Assembly (NCBI GenBank): GCA_026419775.2
Contig: JAOPGA020001715.1
Location: 1 to 27,956 of the forward strand
DNA: 27,956 nt
Reading direction: 5' to 3'
DNA from: Acrasis kona
Taxonomy: Eukaryota; Heterolobosea; Eutetramitea; Acrasida; Acrasidae
Positions 8,081-17,161 of this stretch are shown in pieces. Numbering within the stretch: position 1 is the first letter of the stretch; every line of letters begins with the position of its first letter. The position numbers and the translations under genes were made by a program. The notes beneath the pieces are model-generated. The model was not told the origin of the DNA and did not search any database. It worked only from the letters and a program-made list of their open reading frames with translations.

Positions 8081-9211
8081 TTAGTAATCCAAATGATATA
8101 GTCGTGGACCAGGATCTGATGCTACAATGTTTTGGTCATTACCGCGTAATTCCTTAACCGTCACCAACAAATTTTCGAATGATGCAAATCCGTTCTCTCC
8201 ACATGCAGTTCTAGTGTTCGGTAATTTATTCATTGTAACCTCAACAACTCTAGATTTTCCTACATGACCTTTATAAACATAATGAGGTGCAGAGTACTGA
8301 GAAACCTTAATCGAACGGTCTCTGAAATCTGTAAAGATGTCTCCAGAGGACTCTGGTTCTTTTTGAGAGGTACAAATTTTTTTGTAATCGGCAAAAATAA
8401 TTTTACCTTTCGAGTCCATACGATCATCTTTGGTGAGGAAGTGAGTAATCACCCCACCTTCTAACGTGGTCATATTTTGGACTCTGGCGTCATAGATGAG
8501 AACGCCACCCTTTCCGGTTACTTTTAACGAACCATCTTCGTATTGGATTAAACCGGTATCTTCATCAATACCGAAGGATAGTTTGGATTGAGTTTGGAAG
8601 GCCAATACATATAAGCGTCCTTGCCTACCTCTTTCGGCAAAATGCACGTCCGCAAGGCCATGCGTAAAGAATTGGAGACCATCTTTACGATGGTATAGGT
8701 TCTTCTCTAGAACGGCGTAATAGGATTCCGCCGATTGGCCGGTGATGATGATGTCATTCACTGGTTGTGACATTCCACCGGCTGAAGAACCGCCAACAAC
8801 CTCCTTCTCGTGGATTGCATCAAGAAGTGGCGTTCTTCTACCTACATCTTGATCTCCGAATAGGCACCTCAGTACATTACCAGATTGACCTCCAGAAATG
8901 TATACTGCATCGGCACTTTTCACCATGTTAACAATTTTTGGGTCGAATGCTCCATTCTTACATAGTCTACCATAGATTGGTACCCATTTTGGTTTGATGT
9001 TCTTGTTTGCTTGGAGTAAAAGTTCCTTGATGGTTACTGCATCTTCCTCTGGGGTAACGCCGGCCGCTGTAATAAAGGCCACTGTTTTGTTCGCGTACAG
9101 TTCGAATAATGGGTTGGTGTAGGTTAGATGTCCACCGATGGGGATGCGAATTTTGCTGCATTGAGCAAAAACGTAAAGAAAGAATAAAACGAACAGAGAT
9201 TTCTTGATCAT
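8081..9211 (-). CDS. Secreted cyanophycinase-like peptidase (family S51)
   Basis: Single exon, 376 residues, ATG at 9211. Residues 1-18 form a signal peptide (MIKKSLFVLFFLYVFAQC). Family S51 enzymes cleave cyanophycin or dipeptides with a serine nucleophile on a class-I-glutamine-amidotransferase-like fold. Visible motifs: ADAVYISGGQSGNVLR (about 101-115), the nucleophile elbow GGSSAGG with Ser143, and DVHFAERGRQGRL (189-200) with the conserved His190, the equivalent of the cyanophycinase HF..R.R.GRL signature; then FGIDEDTGL. The C-terminal about 120 residues extend beyond the core. The enzyme is typical of bacteria; an intronless secreted eukaryotic copy fits a phagotroph digesting bacterial or cyanobacterial polymer. 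Transfer from bacteria is inference. It is divergent from the MRH gene starting 224 bp away. Confidence 0.85.
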   Translation of the reverse strand: MIKKSLFVLFFLYVFAQCSKIRIPIGGHLTYTNPLFELYANKTVAFITAAGVTPEEDAVTIKELLLQANKNIKPKWVPIYGRLCKNGAFDPKIVNMVKSADAVYISGGQSGNVLRCLFGDQDVGRRTPLLDAIHEKEVVGGSSAGGMSQPVNDIIITGQSAESYYAVLEKNLYHRKDGLQFFTHGLADVHFAERGRQGRLYVLAFQTQSKLSFGIDEDTGLIQYEDGSLKVTGKGGVLIYDARVQNMTTLEGGVITHFLTKDDRMDSKGKIIFADYKKICTSQKEPESSGDIFTDFRDRSIKVSQYSAPHYVYKGHVGKSRVVEVTMNKLPNTRTACGENGFASFENLLVTVKELRGNDQNIVASDPGPRLYHLDY

Positions 9212-9435
9212 TTTGTTGTTGTTTTTGAAAAGTCTCTACTTACCGGTTGATACAAAATCACCTTGAGGAGTGACCGGAGTTGTTTCGGAAATAGCAAAGT
9301 TACAGAAGATCTAAATGTTGATGTAATAAAAGTAACGACTATGATTCGTCTTCTTTCCCGGTCGTGTCCGCCATCGATTAGATCCTGATTACAGTCGAGT
9401 GACTCTTTCACAAAACTTTGTAACAGGTCAACTAG

Positions 9436-10210
9436 ATGCTCAGAACTTGCGTTCTGTTGACATTTTTGTTTGGTTGTTTTCATCTTGCACTTGCTCATGA
9501 ATGCGAGATAATCTCGCGCAACATAGACATGATCGATATAGACGAAAAGTAAGAGAACACGTCGCTAATGCCTTTACCAAATCAGATCACCATTCATATT
9601 TGGCAGTCCCCTACCACTGCATGAAGGAAATTGGACCTTCTATATTCAAATTTGCAAACCAATAAATGTAGACCTACATGACTTAACCTTCTGTGAAGTT
9701 CCAAATTGTTACGGATATCTTGTGAACAGAAAAACCGAAGCTTGTATACCTCTTTCAAGAAGTCACTATACTTCGCACATTAGAAGAAATTATGAACTGT
9801 CTAATTATATTACCGGTCCAGACCAAGGTGTGTCCATAAGGTATCCTGTGTCACAGTCTGGGTATGGAATGAGAGTGGACTTTAATTGTAACCAAAAGCA
9901 GACAAACCCTTTATTGAAATTTCGTCGAGTCTCGACGCTCGAGTCGCCTCACAATATGTCTCGAGTGGATTACTACGAATTTGTAGGAAGCACCAATCAT
10001 GCCTGTCCACTTTCTGATGATAATCGAATTAGCATTATTGTAACGGCATCCGTCATAGGGTCACTCGCCTCCTTGTTGGTTGTTGCGGTTATAATCAAGA
10101 TCATCTTTAACATTTGTTATGTAAAGTATTGGCGTAAGTATGATGAGGAGCAGCAGCGGATACTGGATAGGTGTTCTGAAATAGCGCCACCAGTTGTATA
10201 TGAAGAATAA
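9436..10210 (+). CDS. Type I membrane protein with MRH (mannose-6-phosphate-receptor-homology-like) domain
   Basis: Two exons, 9436-9548 and 9586-10210, with a 37-nt GT-AG intron; the joined frame is 738 nt, 245 residues. An N-terminal signal peptide (MLRTCVLLTFLFGCFHLALA) is followed by a cysteine-rich lumenal region that looks like an MRH domain: FIFGSPLPLHE, FYIQICKPIN, a GYLV turn, then MRVDFNCN near residue 135. One transmembrane helix spans about 186-210 (SIIVTASVIGSLASLLVVAV), with a 36-residue cytosolic tail ending PPVVYEE. MRH proteins bind mannose-type glycans or act as sorting factors (M6P receptors, Atg27-like). The cytosolic tyrosine and acidic end could be a sorting signal. The family call rests on pattern, not alignment. 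The start is supported because only this exon adds a signal peptide in frame. Confidence 0.72.
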
Positions 10211-10787
10211 AATAGTAGCATTTTTGTACACATTTTTCCAATTGGTACTCCATCTGAAAAAATTCTGATTGAAGATTATCCTGTCACACTGGCTCTCATG
10301 AGTGTAGCAAAGACAAGGTGATTGAATTTCAACTTGGAATACTATATTGGTATATATGTTGTTCTGTGTTGTTGTTGTGTGGTCGAGTCCATTTGGACAG
10401 CACCCACCAACCTGTTCCACAAGTTTATATGCAACAAATATAGAGAACGCTTATTTATTCATTTTCGTCATTCTTATCAGATTCGTACCGTGAAATCTGG
10501 GGAATGCAAATTCTACACCATTAATGGACAGGTCAATTTTAGTCAGGAAATATCTCAAAAGAATGGTTGTAGTCGAACAGTCCGCATCAAACCTTGTGCA
10601 AAAAATTATATGTAAGAAACTTACATGACATTGCTACTCACGAGAAAAAAATCGCGAATGAACTGTGGAACGGTCAAGGAGATAAATCCCGCAAAAGTGA
10701 AATCTTTATGCCGATGAGCCCAAATCCTTTTATTCAGTAGTGCGGGAATTTTCAAACTAGAAGCTAAAAAATAAAAAAAACGCAGAA
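10211..10787. other. Intergenic region with an unassigned plus-strand open frame
   Basis: A 97-codon plus-strand frame at 10322-10615 has no ATG near its start, only TTG after a TGA. Its C-terminal half looks protein-like and cysteine-containing (SGECKFYTINGQ, NGCSRTVRIKPC). It may be a relic or an exon of an unresolved gene; I could not place splice sites. The rest contains the 3' UTR of the MRH gene and the promoter of the cyclase. Confidence 0.35.
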
Positions 10788-13208
10788 ATGACGGCAGAAG
10801 AGGAGTCAATCGAGATCGCAGGGTTCGATTCAATATCACCGATAGTTAAAATAAATACAAAGAAGCAAAGAAGATGTGGCAGCTTGGCATCGCTTTTGTG
10901 CAGTGTTACTTTTATACTACCCTGCATGTTGATTGTGCAAATCGTCTTATCCGTCATGATTGTCTGGGTAATCATGTACACTACCTCCCAGAGTCAAATC
11001 ATCACTTTGAGCACCAGCGTCCAGTCATTTGCTAGTTCTCGTATCTCACAAGCGTGCGATGAGGCTTTCAACAGCTCTCCGTACTTTCTTCGCAATGTAT
11101 ATAATGCATATAAGTTAGGGAACTTTGACCTAAACAACTTAAAAACAGCACAACCCCTTCTATTCCAAATGATGTCAACTTACAGTATATAGTAAGTTAT
11201 TTTAATTGTCTACATTCATCATTACATTATTAGTGCTATTTTTATTGCCAATAAAAACGCTGACTACATAGCTTTGGGGTATGATAAAGGGACAGATCTA
11301 TTCACAGCTATAGCTAATGGTTCAATAGCCTCAACATCAACTAGTGGCACTGGTGGATCTGGTGGCGGAGGAGGAGGAGGTGGTGGAGGTGGTGGAGGTG
11401 GTGGAGGTTCAAATTCTACTACACCACCAGCACCTCCTGGAGGTTCTACTACATCAACCAATGAGACAGCCCCACTAGTTACTCAGTACTCTACAGATGC
11501 CACCACAGGAATAATGTCGAACTCCTCATCCAGAACATATAACTACAACGCGACAACTGCTTCGTGGTATACTCTAGCATTTGCACAAGTTTCTACCGGA
11601 TCAGAGGTTTCAACTAACATTAGCTTCTTGACCACTGGTGGCCTCGGTGTTACAGTCTCAAAACCAATTATAAGCTCTAGTGGTAAATTTGTCGGAGCTG
11701 TTGGAGTTTCATTTGATGTCAAATCACTAGACTCATACGTCATGAAGGTTTCTATTTCAAAGTCTTCTGTGGCGTTTATAGTCGAGAAGGATGGTTATCT
11801 AGTTACTTCAACTCTAGGACAGTCTTTCGAAGCAGGTGCAAAGAATATGGAGAGGACACTAGCTATAAATAGTACCAGCAGCATCATTAGCGGAGTTTCT
11901 AAATCACTCATCAATTCGGGGTCATCTTTTGAAGGAGGTATTACAGATCGAGTCTATAGTGACTATGCTGCAGGAGATTATTATTTGGTTCAAGTTTACA
12001 ATTATAACAACACATTTGGAATTAATTGGTACATCATCGTGGCGGTGCCATATTCATCATTTATGCAAAATATTTATTCTAGTACAGGAATAACTCTAGG
12101 AAGCAGCGCCGGTGTTCTTTTAGTGTTCTTGGTGTTGGGAATTCTTGTTGTGTTTGTAATTACACGTCCTTTGAGAGAAATCGGAAAACACATGAATGCA
12201 GTGTCAAGAATGTCCTTCGATAATATTCCACTAACAAATAGTTTTATTCACGAAGTAAAGGCAATACAGTGGTCATTCTTTAGTATGGTATTTGCTTTGA
12301 AGAGCTTTAGAAAATATGTGCCGGAAGCAGTCATAAGGAAAACCATGGCGACGAGGTCTATTGCTCAAATGGATCTTCTCTTGAAGGAATGCACATTATT
12401 CTTTTTGGATATTGTTGACTTCACTACCATATCAGAGAAGTTACGTCCTGATGAGTTGATGGTTTTAATGTCCGAGGCAATGGAGAAGTTGAGCGATATT
12501 GTGGCGGAGGAGAGTGGGTTCATAGATAAATATATCGGAGATGCAATCATGGCATTATGGGGTGTTCCTGAAGAGGTCGAGGACCATCAATACAGGGCAT
12601 GTATAGCAGCCCTACGATGCGTCCAGGTCTTGAAGGATAACGCAGATAATTGGACCAATAGAGGTTTCCCTGCGCTTCGATGCAGAGTGGGTATTCATTT
12701 TGGGGAAGCTCTTGTTGGGAACTTCGGCTCCTCTAATCGTCTAAATTACACAGGTTGGCTTTTTTTTTGTTATTCTTTGTAATCTTTTTTAGCTTTGGGT
12801 GACCCAGTCAATCTGGCAGCAAGGTTGGAGCCTTTGTGTAAACACTATGGAACGGATACGCTTGTGAGCAGCGATATGTATGAATTAATCAAAGGCAGAA
12901 TCATCTGCAGAGCTGTTGATGTAGTGATGGTGAAGGGACGAACACAGGAAACAATCTTGTATGAATTATTATCCAAAGACGAGGAGGCAACTGTAAATCA
13001 CACTAAAATAGAACAAGCATCAAACAACCTTGTTTTAGCAATGAGAAGTGGAGAAGTGAGGAACATTAGAAGATGTATAAATAACGCACAAAAGGTACCT
13101 GGATACTCTGAAGACAAGGCACTATCATTATTGTTGGAGAGATTTGCCCATCACAACGATGATGACATTATTGACGCCGCGAACAGATTCAGAGAAAAAC
13201 ACTTTTAA
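10788..13208 (+). CDS. Receptor-type class III adenylate cyclase (TM - Cache-like - TM - HAMP - cyclase)
   Basis: Exons 10788-11191, 11234-12753 and 12793-13208, with introns of 42 and 39 nt; 2340 nt, 779 residues. It makes cyclic AMP from ATP. A basic N-terminal tail precedes a first TM helix at about 36-65, a 350-residue extracellular double-Cache-like sensor region, a second TM at about 421-444, HAMP, then the catalytic domain. Metal-binding Asp527 (FFLDIVDF) and Asp571 (YIGDAIMALWG) are present. Lys567 (FIDKYIGD) and Asp645 (ALGDPVN) are the pair that selects adenine, and Asn648 and Arg652 (NLAARLE) complete the active site. The second intron falls inside the ALGDP motif, which splicing restores. 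A run of 16 Gly at about 178-193 interrupts the sensor. A C-terminal helical tail of about 80 residues is unassigned. Confidence 0.92.
11360..11409 (+). repeat. GGA/GGT microsatellite encoding polyglycine
   Basis: A trinucleotide run of GGA and GGT codons inside the adenylate cyclase sensor region encodes an almost uninterrupted glycine tract flanked by Ser/Thr/Gly-rich linker. The mix of GGA and GGT suggests it is not purely slippage-born. Confidence 0.85.
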
Positions 13209-13400
13209 ATGTAACAATAAATGATATTTATTAAGAAACAATTGTAACTTTTGTTGAATACAAATGCCCAGAAGAGGAAGGAATGGAAAAAGTAATAATA
13301 AACTTTATAAGTCTTCTTGTTGATATATCAGTCTTTCGATTGAGAGACATCACTTATTGCTCCTAAATAGTAATCTAGTATCGTCCAAGACGAAGCGGTG
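13209..13400. other. Short intergenic region, possible upstream exon
   Basis: Follows the cyclase stop. A short plus-strand ATG frame at 13264 (MPRRGRNGK) is followed by a GTAATA...ATCAG interval of 40 nt that resembles the introns of this genome, but the continuation meets a stop, so no gene is claimed. Confidence 0.3.
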
Positions 13401-13523
13401 ATGGGTCATCAGGTAATTAGTTCTGGGACAAGAATTCGCAAATGGAGGACATTAGATCTAATTGCATTCCTGTTGTGGTGTATATTAAGTCCAACTCACG
13501 CGGAGGCTTCATGGAGAAAATGA
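13401..13523 (+). CDS. Small hypothetical protein with a signal-peptide-like helix (uncertain)
   Basis: A 40-residue frame begins with ATG and contains a hydrophobic stretch (TLDLIAFLLWCILSPTHAEA) typical of a signal peptide with an Ala-x-Ala cleavage site. It stops soon afterwards. It may be the first exon of a longer gene; a branch-point-like TACTAAATTGAC followed by TAG lies just downstream, but no GT donor at the usual distance was found. Function unknown. Confidence 0.35.
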   Translation: MGHQVISSGTRIRKWRTLDLIAFLLWCILSPTHAEASWRK

Positions 13524-13646
13524 ATTCTGCAAAACAAGCAATACTAAATTGACTAGTTCTGGCAACAGTTCTAAATCAAAACAATTACAATTAAGGTGCA
13601 GAATATAAAAACCTGTCAGAATTCAATAGTTCCAAAAAGACAAAAA

Positions 13647-13877
13647 ATGCAGGACGCCGACAACCAGATAGTGCGATCTCGTTCATATAGTGCCAGTGCT
13701 CGCAACCTGTTCATGGACATAATGGGGGAGCTACAAGTCATTGACGAGGAGATTCAAAAGTACAGTACAAGCAAAAAGAACAAGATGCCAAAGTTAAGCA
13801 TTCCAGTACCACTACTAGACAAACACGAGTACAACAGGTTAAAGGACAGCAGCAAAGCGATCCGAGTGAACTACTAA
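13647..13877 (+). CDS. Hypothetical small basic protein
   Basis: A 76-residue frame from the ATG at 13647; the frame is open a little further upstream without another ATG. It has a Ser/Arg-rich segment (VRSRSYSASARN), an amphipathic helix (FMDIMGELQVIDEEIQKY) and a lysine patch before a Pro-rich turn (KMPKLSIPVPLLDKHEY). Codon composition looks coding, but I recognise no family. It may be the last exon of a gene that starts near 13400. Confidence 0.42.
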   Translation: MQDADNQIVRSRSYSASARNLFMDIMGELQVIDEEIQKYSTSKKNKMPKLSIPVPLLDKHEYNRLKDSSKAIRVNY

Positions 13878-14226
13878 TTCAAATCACCCTCTAGAATTAG
13901 TCATCATGTAAAATACTACAAACACATAAACAAAACATTACCTTCTTTCATTGACCACTCTTGATGGGTACCATACCATATACATTCAAAAAAAAAAAAT
14001 AATTTAAAAACATTAACAATTCTTAAAAGTACAACATTTAAATAAATAATTGGCACTAGTAAAAAATAATCAGTATCCCAAATTCCGTGTCAGGCAATAT
14101 TTGTTCTACCTCATTTTCTTTAGAACATTTGTTGGTTTTGGAATTAAATGTTTGTTCGACAAGTCGTTTGTATAACCGTCTGATGACGCTCTGTTGACGT
14201 CAAAAATATCACAAGGGGGTCTGCAG
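13878..14226. other. AT-rich flank left of the hAT element
   Basis: About 350 bases with no recognisable gene; contains A-rich runs and the insertion point of the hAT transposon at its right end. Confidence 0.5.
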
Positions 14227-14437
14227 TAGGGGTCTTATCGATAATCGGATTATCGATACTCCATCCGATATCGATATCTTATCGGATATCGAACAGATAA
14301 TTATTTTGTAAAATAAATCAATAAAGTTATCGATAAGCTTATCGGTTAGTTATCAATCATCCGATATTTGTAAAGGTTGTTCCATGTTTGAAACGTTTAA
14401 AGGAAGACGCAACAATGGTTTAACATAAATATTGGAA

Positions 14438-16483
14438 ATGAGCACAAGTTCAAGCTCAGACACGGACACACAAGCAACAACAAGAACACGTGACAACACA
14501 CGCCGTGACTATAATGCTCTTAACGGAGGGGAAGACTCAGATTCTGACAGCTCATCACCTCCACACAAGCGCGTTCGTTACAGCAATGACTCCCAACGTT
14601 TGGACTCTCAAATCTCTGACGTTTCTGCGAGTGATGCACAATCACCCAACCAACATATACAAAAGACAGCAAAGAAAAGGAAGACACGTACAAAGAGAAG
14701 CTGGATTTGGTCGCATTTTACAGAAATAGAGGGCGAATCACTCGGTCTTAGTACTTGCAAGTGCAACATCTGTGGAGAAGTTTTCAATAAAAGTGAGAGC
14801 TGTTCCACCAAAAACTTCATTACCCATTTGGAAAACGCACACAAAATGTTCGATCCAAAAAAAACAATTTCCGACAAGAGTGACACAATGTCTGTGGAGG
14901 AGGCATTTGTTCGTTGGATGGTTGTCACAAACCAACCGTTCACAATGGTAGAAGAGGAAACCTTCCGAACATTTATCAAAAAGATCAAAACCAATGACTT
15001 CAACATTAATTCCGCATCTGTTTCAAAAGATTTGATAAGTAGTTACTACCACCAAAACAAAGAAGCTATCAAACAGCAGCTTAAATCTGCGTCAACAATT
15101 GCTGTTTCACTAGATGCTTGGACAAGCCCAAACAAGATTGCATTCCTTGCGATTATCGGACATTACATTACAACGGAATGGGAATATAAAGAACACATCT
15201 TGGATTTTGTGAAACTCAACGGCGCTCATACTGGAGAGAATATGGCGCATGAAGTATGTAAATGCCTCACCAATTATGACTGCAAGAACAAAATATTGGC
15301 TGTTACTTGTGATAATGCAATGAACAATGAAAACATGATTGGTCGCATTAAAGAAAAGCTGCCAGAATCTAGGATGGACGCTGATTCATTCATTCGATGC
15401 CTTGGCCATGTTCTAAATCTTGTGTGCAAAACCATACTCAAGGAGCTAAATACAGGAACAATTGAGGAAGCCGATACGCTTGCAAAGAAGGAGAAATATG
15501 ACCCAAGTGACTACGACATCAGTCCCATTCTTAAGATCCGTTCGGTATCTATACACTGTAACCGTAGTCCGCAGAGATTTGACAAGTGGTCTAGAATTTG
15601 TCAAATTCACAACACATCTATTAAACACATCCAGTATGACATAAAAATCAGGTGGAACTCTACATATCGTATGATTTGCAACGCTCTTGATCTTATTGAT
15701 GAATACAACGAATATGTCAGTGTGTGTAGCCTTGATGTGTTTGAAATGTCACAGGATGAGTGGTCATATTTAAGACAAATCAAACAAGTATTTGAAAAAT
15801 TTGATGAATTTACATGCATAGTGTCTAAAAATGATCCCCAGATTACTATGAGCCTGCCAATTTATTATGCATTGTGTGATCATCTTTCTGATATCAAAGA
15901 TCAAGAAAAAGAGTACAAAGATTTTGATCACAGAATTATTTCAGCTGTGAAAGTTGGGTATTCACATTTTGAAAAGTACTATGATGGAATGGATGCGAAT
16001 GACACCTATTTTATTGCAGCCTCCCTTGACCCAAGATTCAAGATGAGTTTAATTGAACAAGTCTGTCATGAAGACGATGTCAATGATATCAAGTCACACT
16101 TGAAGAACAAATTAAAGAAGATGTACCCACAAGAATCTGATCAGGCTGTGAATACAACAGAGCCAAAAGGACTTCTTAGCAAAATGCTTGCAAACAGACA
16201 AAAAGCATCATTTAAAACAAGTGACGTTGATCGATATTTTGACTCAAATTATCTCGATCTTCCAGAGGAATGCAACATTCTCCAATGGTGGAGAGATCAC
16301 CAGACGGAATATCCAGTCATGGCTCGCGTTGCTCGCGATTATTTGGCGATACCTTGTGCCTCAGTTTCTGTAGAGCGCTGCTTCAGTAGCGGAAGAGATG
16401 TACTTGGTCATAGAAGGTTTTCTCTTCACGCGGAAACAATGAAAACCTTGATTTCCCTCAGATCATGGATTATTAATGAATAA
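14438..16483 (+). CDS. hAT transposase with BED zinc finger
   Basis: Intact frame of 681 residues from the ATG at 14438 (a TTG two codons earlier is not a plausible start). In order: a Ser/Thr/Asp-rich N-terminus; a basic nuclear-localisation stretch (KKRKTRTKR, about 79-87); a BED zinc finger (CNICGEVF ... FITHLENAH, about 108-134) for DNA-end binding; the RNase-H-fold core with LDAWTSPN and VTCDNAMNN carrying the first two acidic catalytic positions; and the C-terminal hAT dimerisation domain (VARDYLAIPCASVSVERCFS) carrying the catalytic Glu. No internal stop or frameshift is seen, so activity is plausible. This transposase would cut out and reinsert DNA flanked by the TAGGGGTCTTATCG ends. 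No introns are needed, unlike most host genes here. Confidence 0.92.
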   Translation: MSTSSSSDTDTQATTRTRDNTRRDYNALNGGEDSDSDSSSPPHKRVRYSNDSQRLDSQISDVSASDAQSPNQHIQKTAKKRKTRTKRSWIWSHFTEIEGESLGLSTCKCNICGEVFNKSESCSTKNFITHLENAHKMFDPKKTISDKSDTMSVEEAFVRWMVVTNQPFTMVEEETFRTFIKKIKTNDFNINSASVSKDLISSYYHQNKEAIKQQLKSASTIAVSLDAWTSPNKIAFLAIIGHYITTEWEYKEHILDFVKLNGAHTGENMAHEVCKCLTNYDCKNKILAVTCDNAMNNENMIGRIKEKLPESRMDADSFIRCLGHVLNLVCKTILKELNTGTIEEADTLAKKEKYDPSDYDISPILKIRSVSIHCNRSPQRFDKWSRICQIHNTSIKHIQYDIKIRWNSTYRMICNALDLIDEYNEYVSVCSLDVFEMSQDEWSYLRQIKQVFEKFDEFTCIVSKNDPQITMSLPIYYALCDHLSDIKDQEKEYKDFDHRIISAVKVGYSHFEKYYDGMDANDTYFIAASLDPRFKMSLIEQVCHEDDVNDIKSHLKNKLKKMYPQESDQAVNTTEPKGLLSKMLANRQKASFKTSDVDRYFDSNYLDLPEECNILQWWRDHQTEYPVMARVARDYLAIPCASVSVERCFSSGRDVLGHRRFSLHAETMKTLISLRSWIINE

Positions 16484-16510
16484 ACGAAGATTTGATCAAT
16501 GTTGTTTTGT

Positions 16511-16659
16511 AGTCACGGCGTGTGTTGTCACGTGTTCTTGTTGTTGCTTGTGTGTCTGAGCTTGAAACAAATGCGTTATCACAAGTAACAGCCAATATTT
16601 TGTTCTTGCAGTCATAATTGGTGAGGCATTTACATACTTCATGCGCCATATTCTCTCCA
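16511..16659 (-). repeat. Inverted copies of two hAT transposase coding segments
   Basis: Read on the minus strand, 16659-16572 repeats transposase bases 15232-15319 (88 nt, one mismatch), and 16566-16511 repeats 14449-14510 (62 nt with a 6-nt deletion). The two fragments are in the reverse of their original order. They lie 28-176 nt after the transposase stop codon, in what would be its 3' UTR, antisense to its own message. Confidence 0.93.
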
Positions 16660-16674
16660 CCTCTTTATTATCAG

Positions 16675-16920
16675 ATGTTATCGGATGGGACCGATATCTT
16701 TTTGATATCTTACAAAATCCGATAATTTTTGCCGGAGAAGACCCGTTAGCCGATAATTTTCCTATCGGATTACCGGCCACTACCGATAAGACCCCTAATG
16801 TTATCGGATGGGACCGATATCTTTTTGATATCTTACAAAATCCGATAATTTTTGCCGGAGAAGACCCGTTAGCCGATAATTTTCCTATCGGATTACCGGC
16901 CACTACCGATAAGACCCCTA
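16675..16920. repeat. Tandem duplication of a 123-bp hAT subterminal unit
   Basis: Units 16675-16797 and 16798-16920 are identical. Each is rich in ATCGGAT and GATATC motifs and ends exactly at the element terminus (...GATAAGACCCCTA). Because 123 is a multiple of three, the repeat creates a spurious open frame with a 41-residue period. Confidence 0.97.
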
Positions 16921-17161
16921 ACTCTGCCCTTACTCTGAACATACGGTGAACAAAAGTAGTCGAGTTGAAAATTCCAAACATGTTCATATTGATGTAACAA
17001 CACTCCGTAAATCTGCATTTGTTCTCAGAGATTTTGTCAAATACTATCCCAGTGATAATAGTCGACTCAATTGGATTTTGTATCTTGTTGAACCTTTCGG
17101 TATTGTAGTCCATAGTACCAGAGTCGTACCATTAAAATGTTTGGTTACACCCTCTGGGTAA
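16921..17161 (+). other. Unassigned open frame flanking the hAT right end
   Basis: From the transposon edge to a TAA at 17161 the plus strand is open for about 79 codons (includes VTTLRKSAFVLRDFVKYY and WILYLVEPFGIVVHSTRVV). It has no start codon, its open frame begins inside the terminal repeat, and the minus strand is also open. It could be a fragment of something the transposon interrupted; no family recognised. Confidence 0.3.

Larger units (their letters stand above)
14227..16920 (+). mobile_element. hAT-family DNA transposon, probably autonomous, with rearranged right end
   Basis: The left terminus TAGGGGTCTTATCGATAAT mirrors the right terminus, whose complement reads TAGGGGTCTTATCGGTAGT. 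Both ends carry clustered subterminal ATCGGAT/ATCCGAT motifs. Inside is one intact transposase gene. No clean 8-bp target duplication is seen: the flanks are GTCTGCAG and ACTCTGCC, sharing only TCTGC at an offset. The right 410 bp are unusual. They hold two inverted fragments of the transposase gene and then two identical 123-bp copies of the subterminal region, each ending in the terminal sequence. The right end therefore looks like a collapsed, oppositely oriented copy of the same element. Confidence 0.85.

Noticed and set aside
9208-9498. Minus-strand 96-codon frame upstream of the cyanophycinase-like gene
   Set aside because: It overlaps the first exon of the MRH gene on the other strand and the shared promoter, and lacks motifs. 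The MRH reading gives a signal peptide and a restored frame.
10810-10835. GGTTCGATTC-like B box resembling a tRNA
   Set aside because: It lies in the N-terminal coding sequence of the adenylate cyclase, and no cloverleaf can be drawn.
11264-11461. Minus-strand frame encoding a proline run
   Set aside because: It is the complement of the GGA/GGT tract in the adenylate cyclase; the plus-strand gene explains it.
14490-14729. Plus-strand frame in another phase within the hAT transposase
   Set aside because: Shadow of the BED-finger transposase frame, with no independent features.
16496-17113. Long minus-strand frame over the hAT right end
   Set aside because: It is produced by the 123-bp tandem repeat and the inverted CDS fragments; it has a repeated 41-residue period and no protein features.
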